A stretch of DNA of 64,000 nucleotides from UBA1141 sp963665155 (GTDB lineage Bacteria; Chloroflexota; Dehalococcoidia; Lucifugimonadales; UBA3495). This document shows positions 45,001 to 52,596 of this stretch, one piece after another. The notes under the pieces were generated by a model. It saw only the letters and a program-made list of their open reading frames with translations. It was not told the origin of the DNA and did not search any database. Made by a program: the position numbers and the translations under genes. Numbering within the stretch: position 1 is the stretch's first letter; each line of letters begins with the position of its first letter. The DNA is taken from NCBI GenBank assembly GCA_963665155.2, contig CAXXFI010000001.1:310001-374000 (forward strand), given 5' to 3'.

Positions 45001-46013
45001 TCGTTGGATAGAATAAGGATCTCGACGCCTGGCGGAAGGCTTTCGGCCTTGACTATCTCCAGTTCCGCCAGGACCCCATCCGTCACGTCCAGAGTATTGG
45101 CGCCGGACTCTTTGACCACCACGATGCCCAAGCTTGGCTTACCGTTGGTGCGGGAAATACTAGAGGCCTCGGCCGTGCTCAATTCAACTTCGGCGACATC
45201 CGATAGCAGAACCCTACGCTGAGTAGAACGGGTATTAACGTTGGCTGCTGAAGTTCCTGCTCCATTATTCGATCGGTCGAAGCCTATGGTCAGGTTTCGA
45301 ATTTCATCTATGGAGCCAAATTCATGGGCGGTACGTATCGAAAACGACTCACGGCGATTCTCAACATCGCCAGCGGGGATGCTCACATTGTTCTGCTTGA
45401 TAGCCGTTGAGACCTGTTGCAGCGATAGACCCAAATCTTCCAGCTTATCCGTGTCGACCGTTACTACTACTTGCTCGTCAATTTCGCCAACGACCTCGGT
45501 ACTGAACACGCCATCCACCCGGTCAATGCTTGGCAGTATCAAGTCTTCGACAATGCGTTGTAGTGAGGGAATGTCTTCGCCGCCGAGCACGGTTAGCTGA
45601 AGCACCGGAAACAAGTCGGTGTCCAGGCGTCTGAACAGGGAGTCCTCAACCCCGGCAGGCAATGATAGGCCGTTTATGCCGCTTTCAATGTCACGTTCGG
45701 CTTCGTCCATGTCGGTGCCGAATTCGAAGCCGGCAATGACCACAGACAGGTTTTCCGAAGATGTGGACTGGACCTCTTTCAGGCCGGTCATCCCTCCTAT
45801 GGTTTCTTCTATGGGCTTGGTCACGTCCCGTTCGACGGTGTCGGGGTTTGTGGAAGGGTAGACCGTGATGATGGTAATGATCGGGGACTCGATCTCTGGA
45901 AATAGCTGGCGTTCCAGGCTTCCGTAGGTGATGACGCCAGCGAAGAGGAGAATAACCATGACTAGGAGGGTCACGGAACGCCGACGTAACGCAATCCCGG
46001 TCAGGAAGCTCAT
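42033..46013 (-). CDS. RND exporter fused to TRAP small permease (DctQ)
   Basis: 1326 residues. Residues 1 to about 1058 are a full HAE1/AcrB-type RND pump: FLTGIALRRRSVTLLVMVIL (helix 1), QLFPEIESP, the proton-relay helix 4 motif GRVVDDSIVVMENMYRH, and the C-terminal helices (GLLLLIGVVVTNAIVLITFV; PLAVFVGESGLIIGAELATV). A linker of about 80 residues follows (Gly/Pro/Ala, then repeats VTSLVTSLVTSPETSRVTSR). Residues about 1141-1326 are a DctQ domain with four helices (LDRVYLALGWFCGLELLLL; MAATWSFSYALRSGANVRID; VAFLATVTSWMIWDSVV). DctQ normally stands alone beside DctM, whose gene comes next. The fusion would physically join an exporter to a secondary importer. Confidence 0.9.
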   Translation of the reverse strand: MSFLTGIALRRRSVTLLVMVILLFAGVITYGSLERQLFPEIESPIITIITVYPSTNPDTVERDVTKPIEETIGGMTGLKEVQSTSSENLSVVIAGFEFGTDMDEAERDIESGINGLSLPAGVEDSLFRRLDTDLFPVLQLTVLGGEDIPSLQRIVEDLILPSIDRVDGVFSTEVVGEIDEQVVVTVDTDKLEDLGLSLQQVSTAIKQNNVSIPAGDVENRRESFSIRTAHEFGSIDEIRNLTIGFDRSNNGAGTSAANVNTRSTQRRVLLSDVAEVELSTAEASSISRTNGKPSLGIVVVKESGANTLDVTDGVLAELEIVKAESLPPGVEILILSNDSPRIRAQLSSLLREGMFGFMFAIAVVFVFLINVRPHLVRGLVLTLRPTLVIGLSIPLSIMVGIVLIGIAGLSLNLMTLAGLAIAVGRVVDDSIVVMENMYRHIQRGEDRAQAALDATREVAGAITSSTLTTIVVFLPLVFIQGLVGSFFTPFAMSVSFALIGSLLVALTITPVLGAMLLRRGDFPNDEGVVAGVVSEDTDTLMQRIYTPILLWSLRHKVATLVIAFVITIASLALVRVIPVTLFPAGDPEIITINLELPTGASAGRTFNEVLKVEELLARLQEEGIVESYQTTIGGVATRFGPAREVGGGLDIAGVFVQLAEEVPEDIADQIRAELPGNEETTIKVEEIVPGAPQDNLEVIIIGPNLQTITPVAKQLEAAISRIPEVANVSSDVTGARNEVVIRVDPELAAEFGLTTASVGRQVSRFNVGEVVSEVNLEEITMQVIVRGPPSAVDDIDKLNSLTIQGVSPLEQVKLGLISSIAIEKGPVSLSRFDLERSASITGTIIGEDTQGISDRVDAVIDRLDLPPGVEVKTGGVFEQVREGFQDIFLAMAVGILLVYLVMVASLGSLRNPLIIVASLPLALVGALVALAITDRTLSLSAMMGLLLLIGVVVTNAIVLITFVEQLRERGLGVQDALIQGSRVRLRPILMTAFTTDIALLPLAVFVGESGLIIGAELATVVIGGLISSTFLTLIVVPVVYTIVHQSIPGFFGNLGVAFGRTPPGGPTSGGLAAGGAQPGDPATDGAPVSGLVEGGLARGGGVTTSLPTNQEIAPVTSLVTSLVTSPETSRVTSRVTSNEGWTPAFGLLIFTRWLSVRLDRVYLALGWFCGLELLLLGFFITYQIVARKLEWPMAPATGGLSGLALAMAATWSFSYALRSGANVRIDVLLPFMGRNTRAFADFAAMGAVAFLATVTSWMIWDSVVDHASSSTFIPKIVIGVGFSMMAFTALQMMFVIMAESFLPQVHRWMGGGEIETETTEATELLR
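42600..42680 (-). repeat. 12-bp repeats in the RND-DctQ linker
   Basis: GGAGGTTACTCG and GAAGTTACCAGT-type units, about six in a row, encode the VTS-rich part of the linker. The repeat tract lies exactly at the joint between the RND and DctQ domains. Confidence 0.75.
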
Positions 46014-46327
46014 ATATGAGCTTCTTTGCGCGTGTTATGGCTGCTAGGCAAATTGTCTGAGTATGCCGCTGCTGGCCAGCCGTACCAGCTAGTTGCCACC
46101 GCTACTGGTTGCTCCAGGGGCCTGTCCCGGCTGAGACTCCGGAATTCCGCCAATTCCTCTCCATCAACAGTCGGCCGGCGCATCACTATCCGACGATCCT
46201 TGAAGTCCGCCAGCCACGCCATACGCCCTTTGTCCGCGAAACCGTCGATCAGGTTAGTGGACAGTAAAAAGGCACGACCAACATAAGCGACGACGCTGCT
46301 CATGACTCTTAGGCCCCGATCGAGCAC
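46010..46327 (-). CDS. Possible small protein ahead of the RND gene
   Basis: A 105-codon frame whose stop overlaps the RND start by 4 nt (ATGA type), which suggests translational coupling. The product (SSVVAYVGRAFLLSTNLIDG and onward) has one weakly hydrophobic stretch and no recognisable domain. It could equally be leader sequence without a product. I keep it because of the overlap and the absence of any better reading. Confidence 0.3.
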   Translation of the reverse strand: MLDRGLRVMSSVVAYVGRAFLLSTNLIDGFADKGRMAWLADFKDRRIVMRRPTVDGEELAEFRSLSRDRPLEQPVAVATSWYGWPAAAYSDNLPSSHNTRKEAHI

Positions 46328-46643
46328 ATCGGCATTAGGAGCTTCGGAATCGTCCGATCTGATCTGGACAGTTGGCAGGCATCGCTTGATTGGAAGTAAA
46401 TACGATGAACAATTTCAAGGAACTTTTCTTGAAGTTCCTCGCAGAAGATAAACATAGAATTGCCTGATTCGTTTGATTAAATCGAGCAATTCTATTACTT
46501 CGACGTAATCTGGTCAATCGGTGTGGTTAAGGTGCAAGGTATGTTGAATGATCGTGAGTCCAGTGAGTCCTAAGCAAATAGGGCATTTAGGCGTTCGCCC
46601 GCTCCAATATGTCTCATTTCGCAGTGTTTACCGATTGGGCAAG
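46328..46643. other. Gap between RND leader frame and cyclase gene
   Basis: No gene, strong hairpin or clear promoter box recognised; AT-rich stretches near 46395-46500 are the likely site of the promoter for the minus-strand transporter operon. Confidence 0.35.
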
Positions 46644-47558
46644 CTAGAACAGGGCAATTGGATTGACCGGCGATCCGGTGCCGCCCTTCATCTTGAGTGG
46701 CGCCACGACGAGCATGAACTCGTACCTACCCTCCTCGGCGCAGGCTTCCGCTAGGGGCTGCAGCAAAGCGTTATCAAGCAGCAGGACGCCGTAGGCAGGG
46801 ATGACGCTGTGTACGGTCCATTCATGGCCCATCGGCGACATATCCATCATGTCCCATATGACTAGGGAGACGTCGTTGTCCCGGATAAAGGGGAGGCATG
46901 AAACATGCAGGCCCGGCTTCTCCGGCTGCGATCCCCAAATCGCCTGAGGGTTGGCGTCGTCATATACTTCCCGGCCACTGTAAACCGCCACGGCGTCGCC
47001 GGGTTCCAGAGTCACGCCTTGAGCCCGAGCGACCGCTTCCAGCTACCAGCCGTGGACGGCTGTCCCATCGGCGACGTACGACTCGCCTCGATACTTGGGT
47101 ACGTCCAGAAGCACGCCACGGGTGACAATCCCATCTCCGAAGTGCTCCACGGAGCCCCAGTTAGCCCCATCGAAGGTAATCTCTTTACCTGGGTCCCGAC
47201 CGTTCCACATACGATTTTCGTTCAAGTAGTGGGAAATCGAGTCTAGGTGGGTGGTGGACAATCCGTGGTAACGTAGGCCATAGAAGTCCCCGGCCGAGCC
47301 CCCACCGTTTCCTCTATCCAGGGTGTACATCCAGTGTTGCGCCGGAACCGGGTTCCCGGGTGCGGGGGTCTTGGGTAGGAACCTGCTAAGGGAAACCGAG
47401 CGTCCGCTGCGCACCAGTCCACTGGCGGCGACGATTTTTTCCGGCGTGATCAGGTTCGTGGCCCCACGCTCATCGTCTTCCCCCCAGCGGCCCCAGTTAC
47501 TCCTGTCCTTGATATAAGACTCGACTTCTTCATTGCTGGGCAACTTTCCCTCGGGCAT
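46644..47558 (-). pseudogene. Cyclase-family (kynurenine-formamidase-like) gene with one amber codon
   Basis: A full-length cyclase-family protein can be read in one frame from ATG 47558 (AAGGAGGT upstream) to 46644, interrupted only by a TAG at 47043-47045. Before the stop: SNWGRWGEDDERGATNLITP, and the metal site YHGLSTTHLDSISHY (HxGxxxHxDxxxH type). After it: LEAVARAQGVTLEPGDAVAV and the usual C-terminus KMKGGTGSPVNPIALF. All active-site residues are kept. The stop replaces what would be a single sense codon (GAG, CAG or AAG would each need one change). Either a recent nonsense mutation or a read-through codon. The enzyme class hydrolyses N-formylkynurenine or related cyclic or amide substrates. 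Confidence 0.85.
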
Positions 47559-48017
47559 GTTGACCTCCTTTATTCCCACCAGTATTCCCCGGCCCTTATC
47601 CGGCGACAGAAAGGTAACCGAATGACATAGCGAGGCTCCAGCATCGGTGGTCCTGGAGAGCTTTCTGAGAGCACGTTCTCAATATTACCGGAGGTTGCTC
47701 CCCAAACTATATGTTTTTTTCGGTTAGATTCAGAAGGCGTGTATCGGCGCGGCTTCGTCGACCCAGAACTGCTTTCCGGCGACTTGGTGGCAGCCTTGAA
47801 TTTCGTGGCTCGGGATAGCCGGACTCACCAGTCTTGCTGTAGTCCATCAATGATTATTAGGAAGGTGCAGCCAATACAGTATCGACGATGCACTACGTCC
47901 CCAGGAATGCCAAGCTGAGTTTTGAGAAGAAGACGCCCCAGCCACTGGTGCCGGAGGAAATCTTGTGGTAGAAATTGCTAAGAGATTAGTAGGTTAATCA
48001 GATTACTGTCCTGGACC
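47559..48017. other. Intergenic region, 460 bp
   Basis: No gene recognised on either strand. It must contain the promoter of the cyclase gene; GGAGGTTGC-type purine runs near 47690 are not followed by a coding start. Confidence 0.4.
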
Positions 48018-48821
48018 CTATTTTATCCCCTGGAAAAACGGCGTGAATTGGTCTAGAACCCACTCAACTTCGTTGCTGATGGAGCCGAGGGTGCTAGCCA
48101 CCAGCAAGCCTTCTGCTATTCCCGGAGATTTGCCAAAAACCTGCCAATATTTGAAGTTTCGGTGTACCTCAATTTCTCCGACCATTTCTTCCAAGGGAAT
48201 TCGCAACAACTCTGCTCCGGTTTCCAACTCGGCGATATGAGCACGGTCCACGATAAATTTAAAGTTCCCAGACGGCGATATCATACCCTTCAGCTTAATC
48301 TGGTTGATGATAGATGTTTTCGAAACTATCGGTTTCGGACGTTGATTGTCAGCACACGCTAATTCTCGGAGGATGGAGAGAGAGTTGTTCCCTCGGTTGT
48401 AAGGTTGCACACTTTCGAAAATATTCTCCTGGATTTCAGGTAAACTACCGGCGCGTTTGAGATGCGAATTTTCGAATAGACTGGCAGTTTCGTAAATCGG
48501 GAAACAGGTGGGAAGGTCGAAATCGGGATTGGCACTGAGCAAAAGGTGCCCCGACACTTGGTCGAGAGCAGAGAGAAGAATGCTACAAACGTCTTCGGCC
48601 AGACAGGGAATAATCTTGGGTATTGGCTTGTGACTATCTACGTATATTATGCCAAACAGATCGCCGTTCTCGGTTACGGTCGATTTGCGCAAATCATAAG
48701 CGTGGCTTCCCACGAACTTACGGTCAGCCCGGCTTAACGCCTTCAATTGCTTCTGGGCCCGCCTTAGTTCTCTACGAGGGTCGTTTAGCTTCGTATTACG
48801 CCTATTACCTTCCACCGTCAT
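48018..48821 (-). CDS. Hypothetical cytosolic protein
   Basis: 267 residues, no signal peptide or membrane helix. The N-terminal 40 residues are highly basic (NDPRRELRRAQKQLKALSRA). Later segments alternate hydrophobic strands and charged helices (AEDVCSILLSALDQVSGHLL; FKFIVDRAHIAELETGAELL) and the end is EVEWVLDQFTPFFQGIK. I do not recognise a family. The composition looks like a real gene and it stands alone, divergent from the SagB-type gene with about 240 nt between. Confidence 0.65.
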   Translation of the reverse strand: MTVEGNRRNTKLNDPRRELRRAQKQLKALSRADRKFVGSHAYDLRKSTVTENGDLFGIIYVDSHKPIPKIIPCLAEDVCSILLSALDQVSGHLLLSANPDFDLPTCFPIYETASLFENSHLKRAGSLPEIQENIFESVQPYNRGNNSLSILRELACADNQRPKPIVSKTSIINQIKLKGMISPSGNFKFIVDRAHIAELETGAELLRIPLEEMVGEIEVHRNFKYWQVFGKSPGIAEGLLVASTLGSISNEVEWVLDQFTPFFQGIK

Positions 48822-49058
48822 ACCTGCCGAGATAAATGGTGAATGAGTCTAAGATATTCCTGTGTCGAACTCGGAAGTTGGTTTATGATCTATAGCTTTC
48901 ATTTTCCGGTTTATAGTCCCAGAACCGGCTATAATAACGACAACTGGCCCTTTCTGCGGCGTAGGACAAATATGGGCAAACTGGATTGACCATCGTTAAT
49001 AGCGAGTATAGCATCGGCGATGAAACGAGCGCCTCCTCAGCCCCACCCGGAGTACCTA

Positions 49059-50591
49059 ATGCCGAATAGGGACATTCAGGCCGCATGGCATTACCACAAC
49101 GGCACAAAGCACCCAGATGGCCACATGATGGACCGGTGGCACTCCTACGACCCCAGGGACAACCCGCTTCTGTTCAAAATCTACTCGGAATTAGAGCCGA
49201 TTCCGCTATACCTTGAGTCATCCCCGTCGACCATGACCGCCCTTAACGCAATTTTTACTTCGGTAGGACCATCATCAATTGCCCAAATCCCCGATTTCCC
49301 AAATTTAAGCAAGATCCTGCGCTTTTCTGCCGGGATAACGAAGAGAATCGACTATCCCTGGGGAGAAATGGCTTTTCGAGCGGCCGCTTGCACGGGTGCT
49401 TTATTTCACATTGAACTTTACCTAGTATGTGGAGATTTACCCGGATTGGAAGCCGGAGTCTATCATTTCGACGTTCATGGCTCTGCCCTCAAGCAACTAA
49501 GGAAAGGGGATTATCGGGCCGTTCTGGTAGACGCAAGCGGTAATCAGGCCGCCATCGCTAGCGCGCCGGCCGTAATCTGCTATACCGACGTTTTCTGGCG
49601 GAATTCCTGCAAGTATCAAGCCCGTGAGTACCGCCATTCATTTTGGGACAGTGGGACCATCTTGGCCAACACCCTAGCAATGTCTGCCGCAAACGGGTTC
49701 CCCACCCAGGTTGTCTTGGGATTTGTTGACCATGCCGTTAACGATTTGCTAGGTTTGGACTCATCAAAGGAAGTTTCCTTGGCGTTGGCCCCGGTGGGTC
49801 ACGCCCCTGGGTCTGCGGCTGGTTCTGCTCCCGACGTTATGCCAATTTCATTCGAGACCTTGCCCATCTCTGATTACGAGACAGACTTCCCTCCCGTGCG
49901 TGAGATGCACGGGGAGTCGTCGTTGTGGGACGCAGCAGAAGTAACGGCTTGGCGTAGGTCTTATAACACTACAAAGGTAATGAGTCCGTCAGGAAGGCTG
50001 GTTCCGCTTGAAGCGTACTCAGAAGAAGAGGTCCCCTGCGACCCAATAGAGCGGGTCATCAAACGACGGGGTTCCACACGGCAGTTCAGCCACGATTCCA
50101 TCTCGTTTCGACAACTTTCAACGATCTTAAAGCAATCAACCGCAGGAGTACCGACGGATTTCCTGGGAGAAGCCGAGGGTAATCTGAATGACATATATCT
50201 AATTGCCAACGCCGTAGATGGGCTGCCATCCGGCAATTATGTGTTTAACCCTGAACAGCATACCCTGGAACTGTTGGATGAAGGTGAATTCCGGAGAGAA
50301 GCCGGTTTTCTTGGGCTTGGACAAGACCTACCCTCTGATGCCAGCGTTAATTTCTACTTTATGGCCGACTTGAAAGAGACTTTAGAGAGATTGGGCAATC
50401 GTGGTTACCGGGCCGCTCAGATAGAAGCCAGCGTGATGGCTGGCAAAATATACCTGGCAGCTTACGCTCAGCGATTAGGCGCATCCGGACTCACATTTTA
50501 CGACGATGCGGTGACTCAGTTTTTTTCGCCCCATGCCAAAGACAAGAACGCAATGTTTCTGGTTGCTGTGGGCAAGCGGGCGAGGCAGTAG
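49059..50591 (+). CDS. SagB/ThcOx-type dehydrogenase with two nitroreductase-like halves
   Basis: 510 residues from ATG 49059, which has GGAG 6 nt upstream; ATG 49020 is an alternative without such a site. The opening NRDIQAAWHYHNGTKHPDG is the typical SagB start. First half: FSAGITKRIDYPWGEMAFRA, AAACTGALFHIELYLVCGDL, GLEAGVYHFDVHGSALKQLR. The second half repeats the pattern: IERVIKRRGSTRQFSHDSIS, then LPSGNYVFNPEQHTLELLDE and AQRLGASGLTFYDDAVTQFF. These are FMN-dependent oxidoreductases that oxidise azolines in peptide natural products. No YcaO, precursor peptide or exporter gene is nearby, so a peptide role is unproven; stand-alone SagB-type proteins of unknown function are common. Confidence 0.85.
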   Translation: MPNRDIQAAWHYHNGTKHPDGHMMDRWHSYDPRDNPLLFKIYSELEPIPLYLESSPSTMTALNAIFTSVGPSSIAQIPDFPNLSKILRFSAGITKRIDYPWGEMAFRAAACTGALFHIELYLVCGDLPGLEAGVYHFDVHGSALKQLRKGDYRAVLVDASGNQAAIASAPAVICYTDVFWRNSCKYQAREYRHSFWDSGTILANTLAMSAANGFPTQVVLGFVDHAVNDLLGLDSSKEVSLALAPVGHAPGSAAGSAPDVMPISFETLPISDYETDFPPVREMHGESSLWDAAEVTAWRRSYNTTKVMSPSGRLVPLEAYSEEEVPCDPIERVIKRRGSTRQFSHDSISFRQLSTILKQSTAGVPTDFLGEAEGNLNDIYLIANAVDGLPSGNYVFNPEQHTLELLDEGEFRREAGFLGLGQDLPSDASVNFYFMADLKETLERLGNRGYRAAQIEASVMAGKIYLAAYAQRLGASGLTFYDDAVTQFFSPHAKDKNAMFLVAVGKRARQ

Positions 50592-50684
50592 ACTAAGAGT
50601 ATTTTTACGGTAATTGGCGTAAGAGATCGGGGAATGCCCCAGCAAATTCAGTTGGTGGGGCGGAGCCTGTAGGTGGTGATTCTT

Positions 50685-51065
50685 ATGGGTTTAGACACGG
50701 AGACCGTCCTCATAGTGGGACAAAACCTAATGTTTGTGGGCAAGGTGGAGGCCTTAACGGAACCTCTGGGCTACGATGTCCAGCGGGCTACTACGGAGTC
50801 AGCCTTCTGGGAACATTTCGCGAACCGTCGACCGTCGTTGGTTCTGGTAGATCTAGAGGGAGAGGAGCCGGTATGGAGCAACGTTTTAGAGAAAATCGAT
50901 CACCAGGAATTAGGGGAAGCTAGAATTGTGGCTTTCGGCCCTCATGAAGATCTTGCAACTATGGAGCGGGCTCGTAATCTAGGCTGCGACCTTGTGCTGA
51001 GCAAAGGAGAATTCAACCGCGACCTACCCAAAATTATCGGGCGTATTAAGACAAACACTGGCTAG
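50685..51065 (+). CDS. Receiver-like domain protein
   Basis: About 126 residues from ATG 50685 (GTG at 50673 is also in frame). It has the alternating beta/alpha pattern of a response-regulator receiver: TVLIVGQNLMFVGKVEALTE, PSLVLVDLEGEEPVWSNVLE, ARIVAFGPHEDLATMERARN and GCDLVLSKGEFNRDLPKIIG with the Lys in the last strand position. A VDLE aspartate sits at the phosphorylation position, but the first strand lacks the acidic pair of true receivers (VGQN), so Mg2+-dependent phosphorylation is doubtful. No output domain and no kinase nearby. It is 80 nt after the SagB-type gene. Confidence 0.7.
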   Translation: MGLDTETVLIVGQNLMFVGKVEALTEPLGYDVQRATTESAFWEHFANRRPSLVLVDLEGEEPVWSNVLEKIDHQELGEARIVAFGPHEDLATMERARNLGCDLVLSKGEFNRDLPKIIGRIKTNTG

Positions 51066-51216
51066 GTGGACCGGGCCTACAATTGATTTGAATAACCCTG
51101 CGATTTGAACAGCGCTGTTCCTTGAATATCCCTTATTGTCCGTTTCCCGGAATTAGCTTCGGTCGTTTGCGCCATATCGCAGATTACATCCCGATTTTTT
51201 AGGTAGTAATCAAGTT

Positions 51217-51451
51217 ATGGCTGAGCCGTGGTTTGAGATAATCGCCGAAACCAGCGAACTCGCTCCTGGGGATATGAAATTGGTTCCTCTGGGTCTTAGT
51301 TCCTCTGGGTCAGGGAGAAGTGTTGTCGGCCAACGCAGGAGGAAACTTCTACGCCATTTGCGATACTTGTACACGCCCGGGAGGGCGCATTATCAGATCG
51401 CGAACTCGACGGGGAGCAAGTCCAGTCCTACTGGTTGAGCGCCGTCATTAA
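51217..51451 (+). pseudogene. Rieske [2Fe-2S] gene broken by a 16-bp duplication
   Basis: ATG 51217 opens MAEPWFEIIAETSELAPGDM, the usual start of a small Rieske ferredoxin. A tandem duplication (51283-51298 repeated at 51299-51311) shifts the frame; removing 16 bp restores KLVPLGQGEVLSANAGGNFY followed by AICDTCT. A second frame change follows the first Cys-box, after which EGALSDRELDGEQVQ reads as the loop before the second cluster motif, but the C-x-x-H itself is not found. At least two independent lesions, so non-functional. Confidence 0.7.
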
Positions 51452-51966
51452 GCAGTATCCAACCCAAAACTGCTGTTAAGTCGGCCCATCATTTCGTAGT
51501 AGCACGCCGCAATGGCTAAGCTTACCGCTCCCTCATCGCCAACCAAATGGTTTACCGCTTGCCAGGTGGAATCTCGCATTTGATTGCGGATCACTTCTAA
51601 GGCGAATTGTACCCATATACCATCTTTAGGCAACAATCCACGGGGCGCAGTTCCTGCTGCAATACCATCAATGACAGCATTGCTGACCCCAGCCCTGCGG
51701 GCTTGCGGCTCGATTGATTTCCACAGTACGTCGCTGCCGCGCTCGTGGGACACGGCTAGGGCCACGGTGAATTTTATCCAAGGCTCAAGGTCGCCTTGCG
51801 AGATAGCTTGGTCCAATTCGGAGAGCTTTGAGGCTAATTTAGCATTGCAAAATAGGGCCTGGTAGGTGTTTGCTAATTCGGACTCTCCCTCGGTGACTCT
51901 TGTATACTGCGACTGACATTCCAATGGAACTTGGGTTTTCAGAATTACCGCCATACGCGACATCAT
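51448..51966 (-). CDS. Carboxymuconolactone-decarboxylase-like protein
   Basis: 172 residues, all-helical AhpD/CMD-like fold: NAKLASKLSELDQAISQGDL, WIKFTVALAVSHERGSDVLW, EPQARRAGVSNAVIDGIAAG, then WQAVNHLVGDEGAVSLAIAA and CYYEMMGRLNSSFGL. The C-x-x-C redox pair of AhpD is absent, placing it with the non-redox CMD proteins common in soil and marine bacteria, whose substrates are mostly unknown. It starts 7 nt after the DUF309 gene ends, so the two form an operon. Confidence 0.75.
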   Translation of the reverse strand: MMSRMAVILKTQVPLECQSQYTRVTEGESELANTYQALFCNAKLASKLSELDQAISQGDLEPWIKFTVALAVSHERGSDVLWKSIEPQARRAGVSNAVIDGIAAGTAPRGLLPKDGIWVQFALEVIRNQMRDSTWQAVNHLVGDEGAVSLAIAACYYEMMGRLNSSFGLDTA

Positions 51967-51973
51967 CGCTCCT

Positions 51974-52477
51974 TCAGCTAGGTTCGTGGATTTCAGTATC
52001 GTGGATTATTACCGCAGGCAAGCTGTCGATGGCATCCTGCGTTGAGACGGGTTCACTTTCGATGAGCGCTAGTCGATTGTTTATATCAGCCCGTAGTCGG
52101 CTAATGTCAAAACCCATCATTTCGGGAATAAACGGAGCAAGAGTCCGTTCGGCATCCTTCAATTTTGAACTCGCACCCCGCCGGTTGTTGCGCTCTAGGT
52201 GGAACAAACCAACTGCTGCTTTGATTAAACCATGGTAGAAGAGCCGCAGAGGGTACTCCTCCGGTAGCCAAATTTCCTCTAATACCTCGTGGCATTGCCA
52301 GTACTGCCTTTGGTTGAATTGGGCGACGGCTGCGCTCAGCTTAGGCGGTCGGGCAGGGACACAACCCAACCACGTTGCCCGATATTCTCGCTCGATTTTC
52401 GTCAACCACAGTTGGTCCAACGATCGCCGCTGTCCCTTAGGCGGATACTTTGGCAAATCCATGCAATCCTCGGTCAC
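51974..52477 (-). CDS. DUF309 protein
   Basis: 167 residues. YWQCHEVLEEIWLPEEYPLR and LFYHGLIKAAVGLFHLERNN followed by RRGASSKLKDAERTL is the conserved DUF309 helical core (His-Glu pair plus the RGN/GA motif). The function of the family is unknown. The N-terminal extension of about 50 residues is basic. It is followed at once by the CMD-like gene on the same strand; the IS1595 element inserted just upstream of it (30 nt before the start) may have displaced its promoter. Confidence 0.8.
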   Translation of the reverse strand: MTEDCMDLPKYPPKGQRRSLDQLWLTKIEREYRATWLGCVPARPPKLSAAVAQFNQRQYWQCHEVLEEIWLPEEYPLRLFYHGLIKAAVGLFHLERNNRRGASSKLKDAERTLAPFIPEMMGFDISRLRADINNRLALIESEPVSTQDAIDSLPAVIIHDTEIHEPS

Positions 52478-52506
52478 TACAAGTGCCGGTTGGGAATGCT
52501 AGCACT

Positions 52507-52514
52507 TATTAATT
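52507..52514 (+). repeat. Left target duplication of the IS1595 element
   Basis: TATTAATT, repeated exactly at 55408-55415. Eight base pairs is the duplication length of IS1595-family elements. Confidence 0.9.
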
Positions 52515-52596
52515 CGCAATGAGTAGTTATGGGCTTGACAATCTAGCTTCTATCGGGTACCATTCTACCATAGTTATTTAGGTAGGAGCGGCTAGT

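Noticed and set aside
43359..45222. Plus-strand frames of 284 and 340 codons opposite the RND gene
   Set aside because: The minus strand carries unmistakable RND motifs throughout; the plus-strand products have no recognisable features.
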